NCBI RefSeq assembly: GCF_050948215.1
Contig: NW_027488839.1
Location: forward strand, 62,001 to 126,000
Length of the DNA: 64,000 bases
DNA from: Halictus rubicundus
Lineage: Eukaryota > Arthropoda > Insecta > Hymenoptera > Halictidae
Reading direction: 5' to 3'
The notes beneath the pieces were generated by a model. It did not search any database and was not told the origin of the DNA. It saw nothing but the letters and a program-made list of their open reading frames with translations. The translations under genes were made by a program, and so were the position numbers. Position 1 is the stretch's first letter; each line of letters starts with the position of its first letter. Below are positions 28,070-42,213 of the stretch, piece after piece.

Positions 28070-30583
28070 ACCGTTTGTCCTATCCTATCCTCTATCCTAT
28101 CCTATCCTCTATCCTATCGTATCCTCTATCCTATCCTATCCTCTATCATATCCTATCCTCTATCCTATCCTATCCTCTATCCTATCCTATCCTCTATCCT
28201 ATCCTATCCTCTATCCTATGCTATCCTCTATCCTATCCTATCCTCTATCCTATCCTCTATCCTATCCTGTATCCTATCCTCTATCCTATCCTATCCTCTA
28301 TCCTATCCTATCCTCTATCCTATCCTATCCTCAATCCTATCCTATCCTCTATCCTATCCAATCGTCTATCCTATAATATCCTCTATCCTATCCTATCCTG
28401 AATGCTATCCTGTATCCTATCCAATACTCTATCTTATCCAATCCTCTATCTCATAATATCCTCTATTCTATCATATCCTCTATCCTATCCTATCCTCTAT
28501 CCTATCCTATCATCTATCCTATCCTATCCTCTATCCTATCCTATCCTCTATCCTATCCTCTATCCTATCCTCTATCCTATCCTCTATCCTATCCTCTATC
28601 CTATCCTCTATACTATCCAATCCTCTATCCCATAATATACTCTATTCTAATCAATCCTCTATCCTATCCATTCCACTATTCTATAATATCCTATATCCTA
28701 TCCAATCCTCTATCCTATCCTCTATCCTATCCTCTATCCTATCCTATCCTCAATGCAATCCTGTATCCTATCCAATCCTCTATCCTATCCTATCCTCTAT
28801 CCTATCGTATCTTCTATCCTATCCCATCCTCTATCCTATCCTATCCTCTATCCTATCCTATCGTCTATCCTATAATATCCTCTATCCTATCCTATCCTGA
28901 ATGCTATCCTGTATCCTATCCAATCCTCTATCCTATCCTATCTTCTATCCTATCCTATCCTCTATCTTATCCAATCCTCTATCCCATAATACCCTCTATT
29001 CTATCCAATCCTCTGTCCTATCCATTCCTCTATTCTATAATATCCTCTATCCTATCCAATCCTCTATCCTATCCTCTATCCTATCCTATCCTCAATGCAA
29101 TCCAATCCTATATCCTAACCTATCCTCCATAGTATCCTATCCTCTATCCTATCCTCTATCCTATCCTCTATCCTATCCTATCCTCAATGCAATCCTGTAT
29201 CCTATACAATCCTCTAACCTATCCGATTCTCTATCCTATCCCATCCTCTATCCTATCCTATCCTCCATCCTATAATATCCTCTAGCCTATCCTATCCTCT
29301 GTCGTATCCTATTTTCTATCCTATCCTATCCTTTATTCTATCCTATCGTCTATCCTATCCTATCCTCTATCATATCCTATCCTCTATCCTATCCTATCTT
29401 CTATCCTATAATATACTCAATCCTATCCAATCCTCTATCCTATCCTCTATCCTATCCTCTGTCCTATCCAATCCTCTATCCTAACCTATCCCCTATCCTA
29501 TCCTATCCTCTATCCTATCCTATCCTCTATCCTATCCTATCCTCTATCCTATCATATCCTCTATCCTATAATATCATATATCCTATCCTATTCTCTATCC
29601 TATCCTATCCTATCCTCTATCCTATCCTATCCTTAATCCTATCCTATCCCCTATCCTATCCTCTATCCTATTCCAAACCTCTATCCTATCCTCTATCCTA
29701 TAATATCCTCTATTCTATCCAATCCTCTATCCTATCCATCCTCTATCCTATCCTCTATCCTATCCTCTATCCTATCCAATCCTTTATCCTATCCAATCCC
29801 CTATCCCATCCTCTATCCTATCCTATCCTCAATCCTATCCTATCCTCTACCCTATCCTATCCTCTATCCTATCCTATCCTCTATCCTATTGTATCCTCTA
29901 TCCTATCCCATCCTCTATCCTATCATAATGTCTATCATACAATATCCTCTATCCTATCCAATCCTCTACCCATCCTCTTCCCTATCCTCTATCCTATCCC
30001 ATCCTCTATCCTATCCTATCCTCTATCCTATCCTCTATAATATCCTATCCTCTATCGTATCCAATCCCCTATCCTATCCTCTATCGTATCCAATCCTGCA
30101 TCCTATAATATCATATATCATATCCTATCCTCTATCCTATAATATCCTATATCCTATCCTATTCTCTATCCTATCCTATCCTCTATCATATCCTATCCTC
30201 TATCCTATCCGATCCTCTACCCTAAAATATCCTCTATCCTATCCAATCCTCTATCCTGTCTTCTATCCTATCCTCTATACTATCGTTCTATCCTATCCTC
30301 TATCCTGTCCTCTATCCTATCCTCTATCCTATCCTATCCTCAATGCAATCCTGTATCCTATACAATCCTCTATCCTATCCTATCCTCTATAATATTGTAT
30401 CCTCTATCCTATCCCATCCTCTATCCCATCCTATCCTCTATCCTATAATATCCTCTATCCTATCCTATCCTCTGTCGTATCCTATTTTCTATCCTATCCT
30501 ATCCTCTATTCTATCCTATCGTCTATCCTATAATATCCTCTATCCTATCCTATCCTGAATGCTATCCTGTATCCTATCCAATC
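28070..30583. repeat. Block L plus left half of block A, copy 3
   Basis: The order matches 13,300-15,800 at offset 14,770 and then 14,782 (28,402 with 13,632, 28,901 with 14,119, 29,889 with 15,107, 30,559 with 15,777). The 12-mer run at about 28,548-28,615 is one unit longer than at 13,777. The match ends at about 30,583, where an internal loss of about 267 bp joins block A to sequence otherwise found at 32,830. Substitutions private to this copy include TATATCC near 29,108 and TATCCCCTATCC near 29,488. Confidence 0.88.
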
Positions 30584-32560
30584 CCCTATCCCATCCTCTA
30601 TCCTATCCCATCCTCTATCCTATCCTATCCTCTATCCTATCCAATCATCTATCCTATCCATTCCTCAATTCTATAATATCCTCTATCCAATCCAATCCTC
30701 TATCCTATCCTCTATCCTATCCTATCCTCTATGCTATAATATCATATATCGTATCCTATTCTCTATCCTATCCTATCCTCTATGCTATCCTATCCTCTAT
30801 CCTATAATATCATATATCCTACCCTATCCTCTATCCTATCCTATCCTCTATCCTATCCAATCGCCTATCCCATCCTCTATCCTATCCCATCCTCTATCCT
30901 ATCCTATCCTCTATCCTATCCTATCATCTATCCTATCGTATCCTCTATCCTATCCTATCCTGAATCCTATCCTCTCCTCTATCCTATCCAATCGTCTATC
31001 CTATAATATCCTCTATCCTATCCTATCCTGAATGCTATCCTGTATCCTATCCAATCCTCTATCTTATCCAATCCTCTATCCCATAATATCCTCTATTCTA
31101 TCCAATCCTCTATCCTATCCTATCCTCTATCTTATCCAATCCTCTATCCCATAATATCCTCTATTCTATCCAATCCTCTATCCTATCCAATCCTCTATAC
31201 TATTGTATCCTCTATCCTATCCCATCCTCTATCCCATCCAATCCTCTATCCTATAATATCCTCTATCCTATCCTATCCTCTGTTGTATCCTATCCTCTAT
31301 CCTATCCTATCCTCTATCCTATCGTATCCTCTATCCTATCCTATCCGCTATCCTATCCTATCGTCTATCCTTTAATATAATCTATCCTATTCTATCCTCT
31401 ATCCTATCCAATCCCCTATCCTATCCTCAATCTTATCCTATCCTCTATCCTATAATATCCTCTATCCTATCCAATCCTCTATCCTATCCTACCCTCTATC
31501 CTATACTATCTTCTATCCTATAATATCCTCAATCCTATCCAATCCTCTATCCTATCCTCTATCCTATCCTCTATCCTATCCAATCCTCTATCCTATCCTG
31601 TCCTCTATCCTATAATATCATATATCCTATCCTATCCTCTATCCTATCCAATCCCCTATCCTATCCTCAATCTTATCCTATCCTCTATCCTATAATATCC
31701 TCTATCCTATCCAATCCTCTATCCTATCCTATCCTCTATCCTATCCTATCCTCTATCCTATAATATCCTCTATCCTATCCTATCCTCTGTCGTATCGTAT
31801 TTTCTATCCTATCCTATCCTCTATTCTATCCTATCGTCTATCCTATAATATCCTCTATCCTATCCTATCCTGAATGCTATCCTGTATCCTATCCAATCCT
31901 CTATCGTATCCTATCCTCTATCCTATTGTATCCTCTGTCGTATCCTATTTTCTATCCTATCCTATCGTCTATCCTATAATATCCTCTATCCTATCCTATC
32001 CTCTATCCTATCCTCTATAATATCCTATCCTCTATCGTATCCAATCCCCTATCCTATCCTCTATCGTATCCAATCCTGCATCCTATAATATCATATATCA
32101 TATCCTATCCTCTATCCTATAATATCCTATATCCTATCCTATTCTCTATCCTATCCTATCCTCTATCATATCCTATCCTCTATCCTATCCGATCCTCTAC
32201 CCTAAAATATCCTCTATCCTATCCAATCCTCTATCCTGTCTTCTATCCTATCCTCTATACTATCGTTCTATCCTATCCTCTATCCTGTCCTCTATCCTAT
32301 CCTCTATCCTATCCTATCCTCAATGCAATCCTGTATCCTATACAATCCTCTATCCTATCCTATCCTCTATAATATTGTATCCTCTATCCTATCCCATCCT
32401 CTATCCTATCCTATCCTCTATCCTATAATATCCTCTATCCTATCCTATCCTCTGTCGTATCCTATTTTCTATCCTATCCTATCCTCTATTCTATCCTATC
32501 GTCTATCCTATAATATCCTCTATCCTATCCTATCCTGAATGCTATCCTGTATCCTATCCA
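30003..32560. repeat. Overlapping local duplications, offsets 1,980 and 2,247
   Basis: About 30,003-30,580 recurs at 31,983-32,560 (30,343 with 32,323, offset 1,980). About 30,584-31,735 recurs at 32,830-33,982 (30,782 with 33,029, offset 2,247). The 267-bp difference is the deletion that closes block A in the first copy. About 31,750-31,980 is another stretch of block A right-half sequence. The region therefore reads as a partial tandem duplication followed by a deletion in one copy. No gene is present. Confidence 0.8.
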
Positions 32561-35240
32561 ATCCTCTATCGTATCCTATCCTCTATCCTATTGTATCCTC
32601 TGTCGTATCCTATTTTCTATCCTATCCTATCGTCTATCCTATAATATCCTCTATCCTATCCTATCCTGAATGCTATCCTGTATCCTATCCTATCCTCTAT
32701 CCTATCCTATCCTCTATCCTATCCTATCCTCTATCCTATAATATAATCTATTCTATCCAATCCTCTATGCTATCCAATCCTCTATTCTATAACATCCTCT
32801 ATCCTATCCAATCCTGTATCCTATCCAATCCCCTATCCCATCCTCTATCCTATCCCATCCTCTATCCTATCCTATCCTCTATCCTATCCAATCATCTATC
32901 CTATCCATTCCTCAATTCTATAATATCCTCTATCCAATCCAATCCTCTATCCTATCCTCTATCCTATCCTATCCTCTATGCTATAATATCATATATCGTA
33001 TCCTATTCTCTATCCTATCCTATCCTCTATGCTATCCTATCCTCTATCCTATAATATCATATATCCTACCCTATCCTCTATCCTATCCTATCCTCTATCC
33101 TATCCAATCGCCTATCCCATCCTCTATCCTATCCCATCCTCTATCCTATCCTATCCTCTATCCTATCCTATCATCTATCCTATCGTATCCTCTATCCTAT
33201 CCTATCCTGAATCCTATCCTCTCCTCTATCCTATCCAATCGTCTATCCTATAATATCCTCTATCCTATCCTATCCTGAATGCTATCCTGTATCCTATCCA
33301 TTCCTCTATCTTATCCAATCCTCTATCCCATAATATCCTCTATTCTATCCAATCCTCTATCCTATCCTATCCTCTATCTTATCCAATCCTCTATCCCATA
33401 ATATCCTCTATTCTATCCAATCCTCTATCCTATCCAATCCTCTATCCTATTGTATCCTCTATCCTATCCCATCCTCTATCCCATCCAATCCTCTATCCTA
33501 TAATATCCTCTATCCTATCCTATCCTCTGTTGTATCCTATCCTCTATCCTATCCTATCCTCTATCCTATCGTATCCTCTATCCTATCCTATCCGCTATCC
33601 TATCCTATCGTCTATCCTTTAATATAATCTATCCTATTCTATCCTCTATCCTATCCAATCCCCTATCCTATCCTCAATCTTATCCTATCCTCTATCCTAT
33701 AATATCCTCTATCCTATCCAATCCTCTATCCTATCCTACCCTCTATCCTATACTATCTTCTATCCTATAATATCCTCAATCCTATCCAATCCTCTATCCT
33801 ATCCTCTATCCTATCCTCTATCCTATCCAATCCTCTATCCTATCCTGTCCTCTATCCTATAATATCATATATCCTATCCTATCCTCTATCCTATCCAATC
33901 CCCTATCCTATCCTCAATCTTATCCTATCCTCTATCCTATAATATCCTCTATCCTATCCAATCCTCTATCCTATCCTATCCTCTATCCTATACTATCTTC
34001 TATCCTATAATATCCTCAATCCTATCCAATCCTCTATCCTATCCTCTATCCTATCCTCTATCCTATCCAATCCTCTATCCTATCCTCTATCCTATCCTCT
34101 ATCCTATCCAATCGTCTATCCTATAATATCCTCTATCCTATCCTATCCTGAATGCTATCCGAATCCTATCCAATCCTCTATCTTATCCAATCCTCTATCC
34201 CATAATATCCTCTATTCTATCCAATCCTCTATCCTATCCTATCCTCTATCGTATCCTATCCTCTATCCTATCCTATCCTCAATCCTATCCTATCCTCTAT
34301 CCTATCCAATCGTCTATCCTATAATATCCTCTATCCTATCCTATCCTGAATGCTATCCTGTATCCTATCCTATCCCCTATCCTATCCTTTCCTATCCTAT
34401 CCTACCCTCTATCCTATTCCAAACCTCTATCCTATCCTCTATCCTATAATATCCTCTATTCTATCCAATCCTCTATCCTATCCATCCTCTATCCTATCCT
34501 CTATCCTATCCTCTATCCTATCCTCTATCCTATCCAATCCTTTATCCTATCCAATCCCCTATCCCATCCTCTATCCTATCCTATCCTCAATCCTATCCTA
34601 TCCTCTACCCTATCCTATCCTCTATGCTATCCTATCCTCTATCCTATTGTATCCTCTATCCTATTACATCCTCTATCCTATCATAAAGTCTATCATACAA
34701 TATCCTCAATCGTATCCAATCCTGTATCCTATAATATCATATATCATATCCTATCCTCTATCCTATCCTATCCTCTATCCTATAATATCATATATCCTAT
34801 CCTATTCTCTATCCTATCCTATCCTATATCATATCCTATCCTCTATCCTATCCTATCCAATCCTGTCCACTAGCCTATCCTATCCTCTATCCTATCCTAT
34901 CCTCTATTATATAATATCCTCTATCCTATCCTATCCTCTGTTTATCCTATTTTCTATCCTATCCTATCCTCTATTCTATCCTATCGTCTATCCTATAATA
35001 TCCTCTATCCTATCCTATCCTGAATGCTATCCTGTATCCTATCCAATCCTCTATCCTATCCTATCCTCTATCCTATCCTATACTCTATCCTATAATATAA
35101 TCTATTCTATCCAATCCTCTATCCTATCCAATCCTCTATTCTATATCATCCTCTATCCTATCCAATCCTGTATCCTACCCAATCCCCTATCCCATCCTCT
35201 ATCCTATCCCATCCTCTATCCTATCCTATCCTCTATCCTA
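32560..35240. repeat. Block E, copy 1
   Basis: This block matches about 46,680-49,310 at offset 14,124, then 14,107 after a single 17-bp monomer difference (32,539 with 46,663, 33,029 with 47,136, 34,350 with 48,458). It contains the 240-bp doublet. Diagnostic variants are TCTGTTGTATCC near 33,526, CTTTAATATAATC near 33,616, TCCTTTCC near 34,386 and CATAAAGTCTATCATAC near 34,681. At its right end it keeps a TATTATATAATATCC segment near 34,906 that the other copy lacks. No gene is present. Confidence 0.87.
33636..34086. repeat. 240-bp tandem doublet inside block E
   Basis: About 33,636-33,846 recurs at 33,876-34,086, exactly 240 bp apart; each copy carries TCAATCTTATCC and TACTATCTTC. The copies differ by TACCCTC against TATCCTC. 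The same doublet is at about 47,743-48,193, and a version with a truncated second copy starts near 31,389. All three keep the 240-bp spacing, so this is a conserved intermediate-scale repeat rather than chance similarity. Confidence 0.85.
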
Positions 35241-36670
35241 TCCAATCCTCTATCCTATCCATTCCTCAATTCTATAATATCCTCTATCCAATCCAATCCT
35301 CTATCCTATCCTCTATCCTATCCTATCCTCTATCCTATAATATCATATATCCTACCCTATCCTCTATCCTATCCTATCCTCTAGCCTATCCTATCCTCTA
35401 TCCTATCCTATCCTCTATCCTATACTATCCTCAATCCTATCCTATCCTCTATCCTATCCAATCGTCTATCCTATAATATCCTCTATCCTATCCCATCCTC
35501 TATCCTATCCAATCCTCTATCATATCCTATCCTCTATCCTATCCTATCCTATCCTATCCACTAGCCTATCCTATCCTCTATCCTATCCTATCCTCTATCC
35601 AATCCTATCCTCTACCCTAAACTATCCTCTATCCTATCCAATCCTCTATCCTGTCCTCTATCCTATCCTCTATACTATCCTCTATCCTATCCTCTATTAT
35701 ATCCTATCCTCTATCCTATCCTCTATCCTATCCTCTATCCTATCCTATCCTCAATGCAATCCTGTATCCTATACATTCCTCTAACCTATCCTATTCTCTA
35801 TCCTATTTTATCCTATCCTATCCACTAGCCTATCCTATCCTCTATCCTATCCAATCCTCTATCATATCCTATCCTCTATCCTATCCTCTATCCTATCCAA
35901 TCCTCTATCCTATCCTCTATCCTATCCTCTATCCTATCCTCTATCCTATCCTATCCTCAATGCAATCCTGTATCCTATACAATCCTCTAACCTATCCTAT
36001 TCTCTATCCTATTTTATCCTCTATCCTATCCCATCCTCTATCCTATCCTATCCTCTATCCTATAATATCCTCTATCCTATCCTATCCTCTGTCGTATCCT
36101 ATTTTCTATCCTATCCTATCCTCTATTCTATCCTATCGTCTATCCTATAATATCCTCTATTCTATCCAATCCTCTATCCTATCCATCCTCTATCCTATCC
36201 TCTATCCTATCCTCTATCCTATCCAATCCATTATCCTATCCAATCCCCTATCCCATCCTCTATCCTATCCTATCCTCTATCCTATCCTATCCTCAATCCT
36301 ATCCTATCCTCTACCCTATCCTATCCTCTATCCTATCCTATCCTCTATCCTATCCCATCCTCTATCCTATCATAATGTCTATCATACAATATACTCTATC
36401 CTATCCAATCCTCTATCCTATCCTCTTCCCTATCCTCTATCCTATCACATCCTCTATCCTATCCTATCCTCTATCCTATCCTCTATCCTATCCTATCCTC
36501 TATCGTATCCAATCCCCTATCCTATCCTCTATCGTATCCAATCCTGTATCCTATAATATCATATATCATATCCTATCCTCTATCCTATCCTATCCTTTAT
36601 CCTATAATATCATATATCCTATCCTATTCTCTATCCTATCCTATCCTCTATCATATCCTATCCTCTATCC
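35090..36670. repeat. Block F, copy 1
   Basis: This block matches about 52,810-54,390 at offset 17,720 (35,101 with 52,821, 35,384 with 53,104, 35,960 with 53,680, 36,371 with 54,091). Variants include TATCCACTAGCC near 35,566, CTAAACTATCC near 35,617, TATTTTATCC near 35,813 and 36,010, and TCCATTATCC near 36,227. A balanced 17-bp loss and gain occurs between 36,270 and 36,371, so the end anchors keep the same spacing. No gene is present. Confidence 0.86.
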
Positions 36671-38150
36671 TATCCTATCCTATCCTGTCCACTAGCCTAT
36701 CCTATCCTCTATCCTATCCTATCCTCTATCCCATTGTATCCTCTATCCTATCCCATCCTCTATCCTATCCTATCCTCTATTATATAATATCCTCTATCCT
36801 ATCCTATCCTCTGTTTATCCTATTTTCTATCCTATCCTATCCTCTATTCTATCCTATCGTCTATCCTATAATATCCTCTATCCTATCCTATCCTGAATGC
36901 TATCCTGTATCCTATCCAATCCTCTATCCTATCCTATCCTCTATCCTATCCTATACTCTATCCTATAATATAATCTATTCTATCCAATCCTCTATCCTAT
37001 CCAATCCTCTATTCTATAACATCCTCTATCCTATCCAATCCTATATCCTACACAATCCCCTATCCCATCCTCTATCCTATCCTATCCTCTATCCTATCCA
37101 ATCCTCTATCCTATCCATTCCTCAATTCTATAATATCCTCTATCCAATCCAATCCTCTATCCTATCCTCTATCCTATCCTATCCTCTATGCTATAATATC
37201 ATATATCGTATCCTATTCTCTATCCTATCCTATCCTGAATGCTATCCTGTATCCTATCCAATCCTCTATCTTGTCCAATCCTCTATCCCATAATATCCTC
37301 TATTCTATCCAATCCTCTATCCTATCCATTCCTCTATTCTATAATATCCTATATCCTATCCAATCCTCTATCCTATCCTCTATCCTATCCTATCCTCTAT
37401 CCTATCCTATCCTCTATCCTATCCTATACTCTATCCTATCCTATCCTCTATCCTATCCTATCCTCTGCCCTAAAATATCCTCTATACTATTCAATCCTCT
37501 ATCCTGTCCTCTATCCTATCGTCTATACTATCCTCTATCCTATCCTCTATCCTATCCTATCCTCTATCCTATCCTATCCTCTATCCTATCCTATCCTCTA
37601 TCCTATCCTATCCTCTATCCTATCCTATCCTCTACCCTAAAATATCCTCTATACTATTCAATCCTCTATCCTGTCCTCTATCCTATCGTCTATACTATCC
37701 TCTATCCTATCCTCTATCCTATCCAATCCTCTATCCTATCCAATCCTCTATCCTATCCTCTATGCTATCCACTATCCTATCCTATCCTCAATGCAATCCT
37801 GTATCGTATACAATCCTCTAACCTATCCTATTCTCTATCCTATTTTATCCTCTATCCTATCCCATCCTCTATCCTATCCTATCCTTTATCCTATAATATC
37901 CTCTATCCTATCCTATCCTCAATCCTATCCTATCCTCTATCCTATCCAATCGTCTATCCTATAATATCCTCTATCCTATCCTATCCTGAATGCTATCCTG
38001 TATCCTATCCAATACTCTATCTTATCCAATCCTCTATCCCATAATATCCTCTATTCTATCATATCCTCTATCCTATCCTGTCCTCAATGCAATCCTGTAT
38101 CCTATCCAATCCTCTATCCTATCCTATCCTCTATCCTATTGTATCCTCTA
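36310..38150. repeat. Block G, copy 1
   Basis: This block matches about 54,880-56,820 at offset 18,574, then 18,591, then 18,642 (36,371 with 54,945, 37,239 with 55,830, 37,990 with 56,632). The steps are 17 bp and 51 bp, that is one and three monomers; the latter is extra 17-mers near 56,150-56,270 in the other copy. Variants include CATAATGTCTATCATAC at 36,371, TCTGCCCTAAAATATCC near 37,466 and TATGCTATCCACTATCC near 37,761. No gene is present. Confidence 0.86.
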
Positions 38151-38171
38151 TCCTATCCCATCCTCTATCCT

Positions 38172-39579
38172 ATCCTATCCTCTATCTTATCCAATCCTCT
38201 AGCCCATAATATCCTCTATTCTATCATATCCTCTATCCTATCCTATCCTCTATCCTATCGTATCCTCTATCCTATCCCATTCTCTAACGTATCCTATCAT
38301 CTATCCTATCCTATCCTATATCCTATAATATCCTGTATCCTATCCTACACTCTATCCTATCCTATCATCTATCCTATCGTATCCTCTATCCTATACCATC
38401 CTCTATCCTATCCTATCCTCTATCCTATCCAATCGTCTATCCTATAATATCCTCTATCCTATCCTATCCTCTATCCTATCCTATCCTCTATCCTATCCTA
38501 TCCTCTATCCTATCCTATCCTCTATCCTATCCTATCCTCTATCCTATCCTCTATCCTATCCTCTATCCTATCCTCTATCCTATCCTCTAGAATATCCAAT
38601 CCTCTATCCCATAATATACTCTATTCTATCCAATCCTCTATCCTATCCTATACTCTATCCTATCCAATCCCCTATCCTATGCTATCCTCAATGCAATCCT
38701 GTATCCTATCCAATCCCCTATCCTATCCTCTATCCTATAATATCCTCTATCGTATCCTATACTCTGTCCTATTCTATTTTCTATCCTATCCTATCCTCTA
38801 TCTTATCCAATCCTCTAGCCCATAATATCCTCTATTCTATCATATCCTCTATCCTATCCTATCCTCTATCCTATCGTATCCTCTATCCTATCCCATTCTC
38901 TAACGTATCCTATCATCTATCCTATCCTATCCTATATCCTATAATATCCTGTATCCTATCCTACACTCTATCCTATCCTATCATCTATCCTATTGTATCC
39001 TCTATCCTATCCCATCCTCTATCCTATTCAATCCCGTATCCTATCGTCTATCCTATCGTATCCTGTATCCTATTCAATCCCCTATCCTATCCTCTTTCCT
39101 ATCCTATCCTCCATCCTATCCTATCCTCTATCCTATCCTACCGTTTGTCCTATCCTATCCACTATCCTATCCTATCCTCTATCCAATCGTATCCTCTATC
39201 CTATCCTACCCTCTATCCTATCCTATCCTCTACCCTATCCTATCCTCTTTCCTATCCTATCCTCTATCCTATTCTATCCTCTATCCTATCCTATCCTCTA
39301 TCCTATCCTATCCTCTATCCTATCCTATCCTCTATCCTATCCTATCCTCTATCCTATCCTATCCTCTATCCTATCCTATCCTCTATCCTATCCTATCCTC
39401 TATCCTATCCTATCCTCTATCCTATCCTATCCTCTAACCTATCCTATCCTCTATCCTATCCTATCCTCTATCCTATCCTATCCTCAATGCTATCCTGTAT
39501 CCTATCCTCAATGCTATCCTGTATCCTATCCAATCTTCTATCCTATCCTATCCTCTATCCTATCCAAACCTCTATCCTA
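38172..39579. repeat. Block C, copy 2
   Basis: This is the counterpart of 25,370-26,777 at offset 12,802. It contains the 12-mer run near 38,540-38,590, ACCGTTTG at 39,140 and the 17-mer run at 39,281-39,435. A CTAGAATATCC variant near 38,587 replaces CTATAATATCC of copy 1. The 240 bases after it (39,580-39,820) resemble the end of sub-block S1 with a local duplication of TATGCTATCC. No gene is present. Confidence 0.86.
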
Positions 39580-39819
39580 TCCATTCCTCTATTCTATAAT
39601 ATCCTCTATCCTATCCAATCCTCTATGCTATCCTCTATCCTATCCAATCCTCTATGCTATCCTCTATCCTATCCTCTATCCTATCCTATCCTCAATCCTA
39701 TCCTATCCTCTATCCTATCCAAACGTCTATCCTATAATATCCTCTATCCTATCCTAACCTGAATGCTATCCTGTATCCTATCCAATCCTCTGTCCTATCC
39801 TATCCTCTATCCTATCCTA

Positions 39820-41440
39820 TCCTCTATCCTATCCTATCCTCCATCCTATCCTATCCTCTATCCTATCCTATCCTCTTTCCTATCCTATCCTCTATCCTAT
39901 TCTATCCTCTATCCTATCCTATCCTCTATCCTATCCTATGCTCTATCCTATCCAATCCCCTATCCTATCCTCAATCCTATCCTCTATCGTATAATATCCT
40001 CTATCCTATAATATCCTCTATCCTATCCAATCCTCTATCCTATCCAATCCTCTATCCTATCCTGTATCCTATCATCCATCCTATATTATTCCCTATCCTA
40101 TCCTGTCCTCTAACCTATCCTATCCTCTATCCTATCCTATCCTCAATGCAATCCTGTATCCTATCCAATCCTCTATCCTATCCTATCCTCTATCCTATCG
40201 TATCTTCTATCCTATCCCATCCTCTATCCTATCCTATCCTCTATCCTAGCGTATCCTCTATCCTATCCTATCCTATATCCTATAATATCCTGTATCCTAT
40301 CCTATACTCTATCCTATCCTATCCTCTGTCCTATCCTATCCCTTATCCTATACTATCCTCTATCCTAAAATATCCTCTGTCCTATCCAATCCTCTATCCT
40401 ATCCTCTATACTATCCTGTATCCAATCCTCTACACTATCCTCTATCCTATCCTCTATCCTATAATATCCTCTATTCTATCCAATCCTGTATCCTATCCAA
40501 TCCTCTATCCTATCCTCTATCCTATTCTCTATCCTATCCTATCCTCAATGCAATCCTGTTTCCTATCCAATCCTCTATCCTATCCTCTATCCTATTCTCT
40601 ATCCTATCCTTTCCTCAATACAATCCTGTATCCTATCCAATTCTCTATCGTATCCTATCCTCTATCATATCCTTTCCTCTATCCTATCCTATCCTATCCT
40701 ATCCTCTAGCCTATCATATCCTCTAGCCTATCACATCCTCTATCCTATCCTATCCTCTATCCTAAAATATCCTCTATCCTACCCAATCCCCTATCCTATC
40801 CTCTATCCTATCCTCTATACTATCATCTATCGTATCCTCTATCCTATCCAATCCTCTATCCTATAATATCCTCTATTCTATCCAATACTCTATCCTATCC
40901 AATCCTCTATCCTATCCTATTCACAATGCAATCCTGTATCCTATGCAATCCCCTATCCTTTCTTCTTTCATATCCTATCCTCCATCCTATCCTATCCTCT
41001 ATCCTATCCTATACTCTATCCTATTCAATCCCCTATTATATGCTATCCTCAATGCAATCCTGTATCCTATCCAATCCCCTATCGTATTCTCTATCCTATA
41101 ATATCCTCTATCGTATCCTATACTCTGTCCTATTCTATTTTCTATCCTATCCTATCCTCTATCTTATCCAATCCTCTAGCCCATAATATCCTCTATTCTA
41201 TCATATCCTCTATCCTATCCTATCCTCTATCCTATCGTATCCTCTATCCTATCCCATTCTCTAACGTATCCTATCATCTATCCTATCCTATCCTATATCC
41301 TATAATATCCTGTATCCTATCCTACACTCTATCCTATCCTATCATCTATCCTATCGTATCCTCTATCCTATACCATCCTCTATCCTATCCTATCCTCTAT
41401 CCTATCCAATCGTCTATCCTATAATATCCTCTATCCTATC
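39820..41440. repeat. Block B, copy 2
   Basis: This is the counterpart of 24,040-25,660 at offset 15,779. It is very similar; differences seen include GTATCCAATCC near 40,419 and TATTATATGC near 41,035. It diverges at about 41,441, where CCACTCCTG follows in place of canonical monomers. No gene is present. Confidence 0.86.
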
Positions 41441-42213
41441 CACTCCTGTATCCTACCCAATCCCCTATCCCATCCTCTATCCTATCCTATCCTATCCTCT
41501 ATCCTATCCAATCCTCTATCCTATCCAATCCTCTACCCTATCCATTCCTCAATTCTATAATATCCTCTATACAATCCAATCCTCTATCCTATCCTCTATC
41601 CTATCCTCTATCCTATCCTCTATCCTATCCTCTATCCTATCCTCTATCCTATCCTCTATAATATCCAATCCTCTATCCCATAATATACTCTATTCTATCC
41701 AATCCTCTATCCTATCCTATACTCTATCCTATCCAATCCCCTATCCTGTGCTATCCTCAATGCAATCCTGTATCCTATCCAATCCCCTATCCTATCCTCT
41801 ATCCTATAATATCCTCTATCCTATCCCATCCTCTATCCTATCCTATCCTCTATTATATAATATCCTCTATCCTATCCTATCCTCTGTCGTATCCTATTTT
41901 TTATCCTATCCTATCCTCTATTCTATCCTATCGTCTATCCTATCCTATCCTCTATCCTATCCAATCCTCTATTCTATAACATCCTCTATCCTATCCACTC
42001 CTGTATCCTACCCAATCCCCTATCCCATCCTCTATCCTATCCTATCCTATCCTCTATCCTATCCAATCCTCTATCCTATCCAATCCTCTACCCTATCCAT
42101 TCCTCAATTCTATAATATCCTCTATACAATCCAATCCTCTATCCTATCCTCTATCCTATCCTCTATCCTATCCTCTATCCTATACTATATACTATCCTCT
42201 ATCGTATTCTCTA
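41441..42213. repeat. Block D fragments, copy 2
   Basis: This is a mosaic of sequence seen at 12,600-13,100 and 27,480-27,720. It holds two segments that begin CCACTCCTGTATCC (near 41,440 and 41,995), a variant seen only at these two places. The first segment includes a long 12-mer run (about 41,590-41,655). A GTGCTATCC variant near 41,748 is also private. The doubled CCACTCCTG indicates a local duplication of about 550 bp. No gene is present. Confidence 0.75.
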
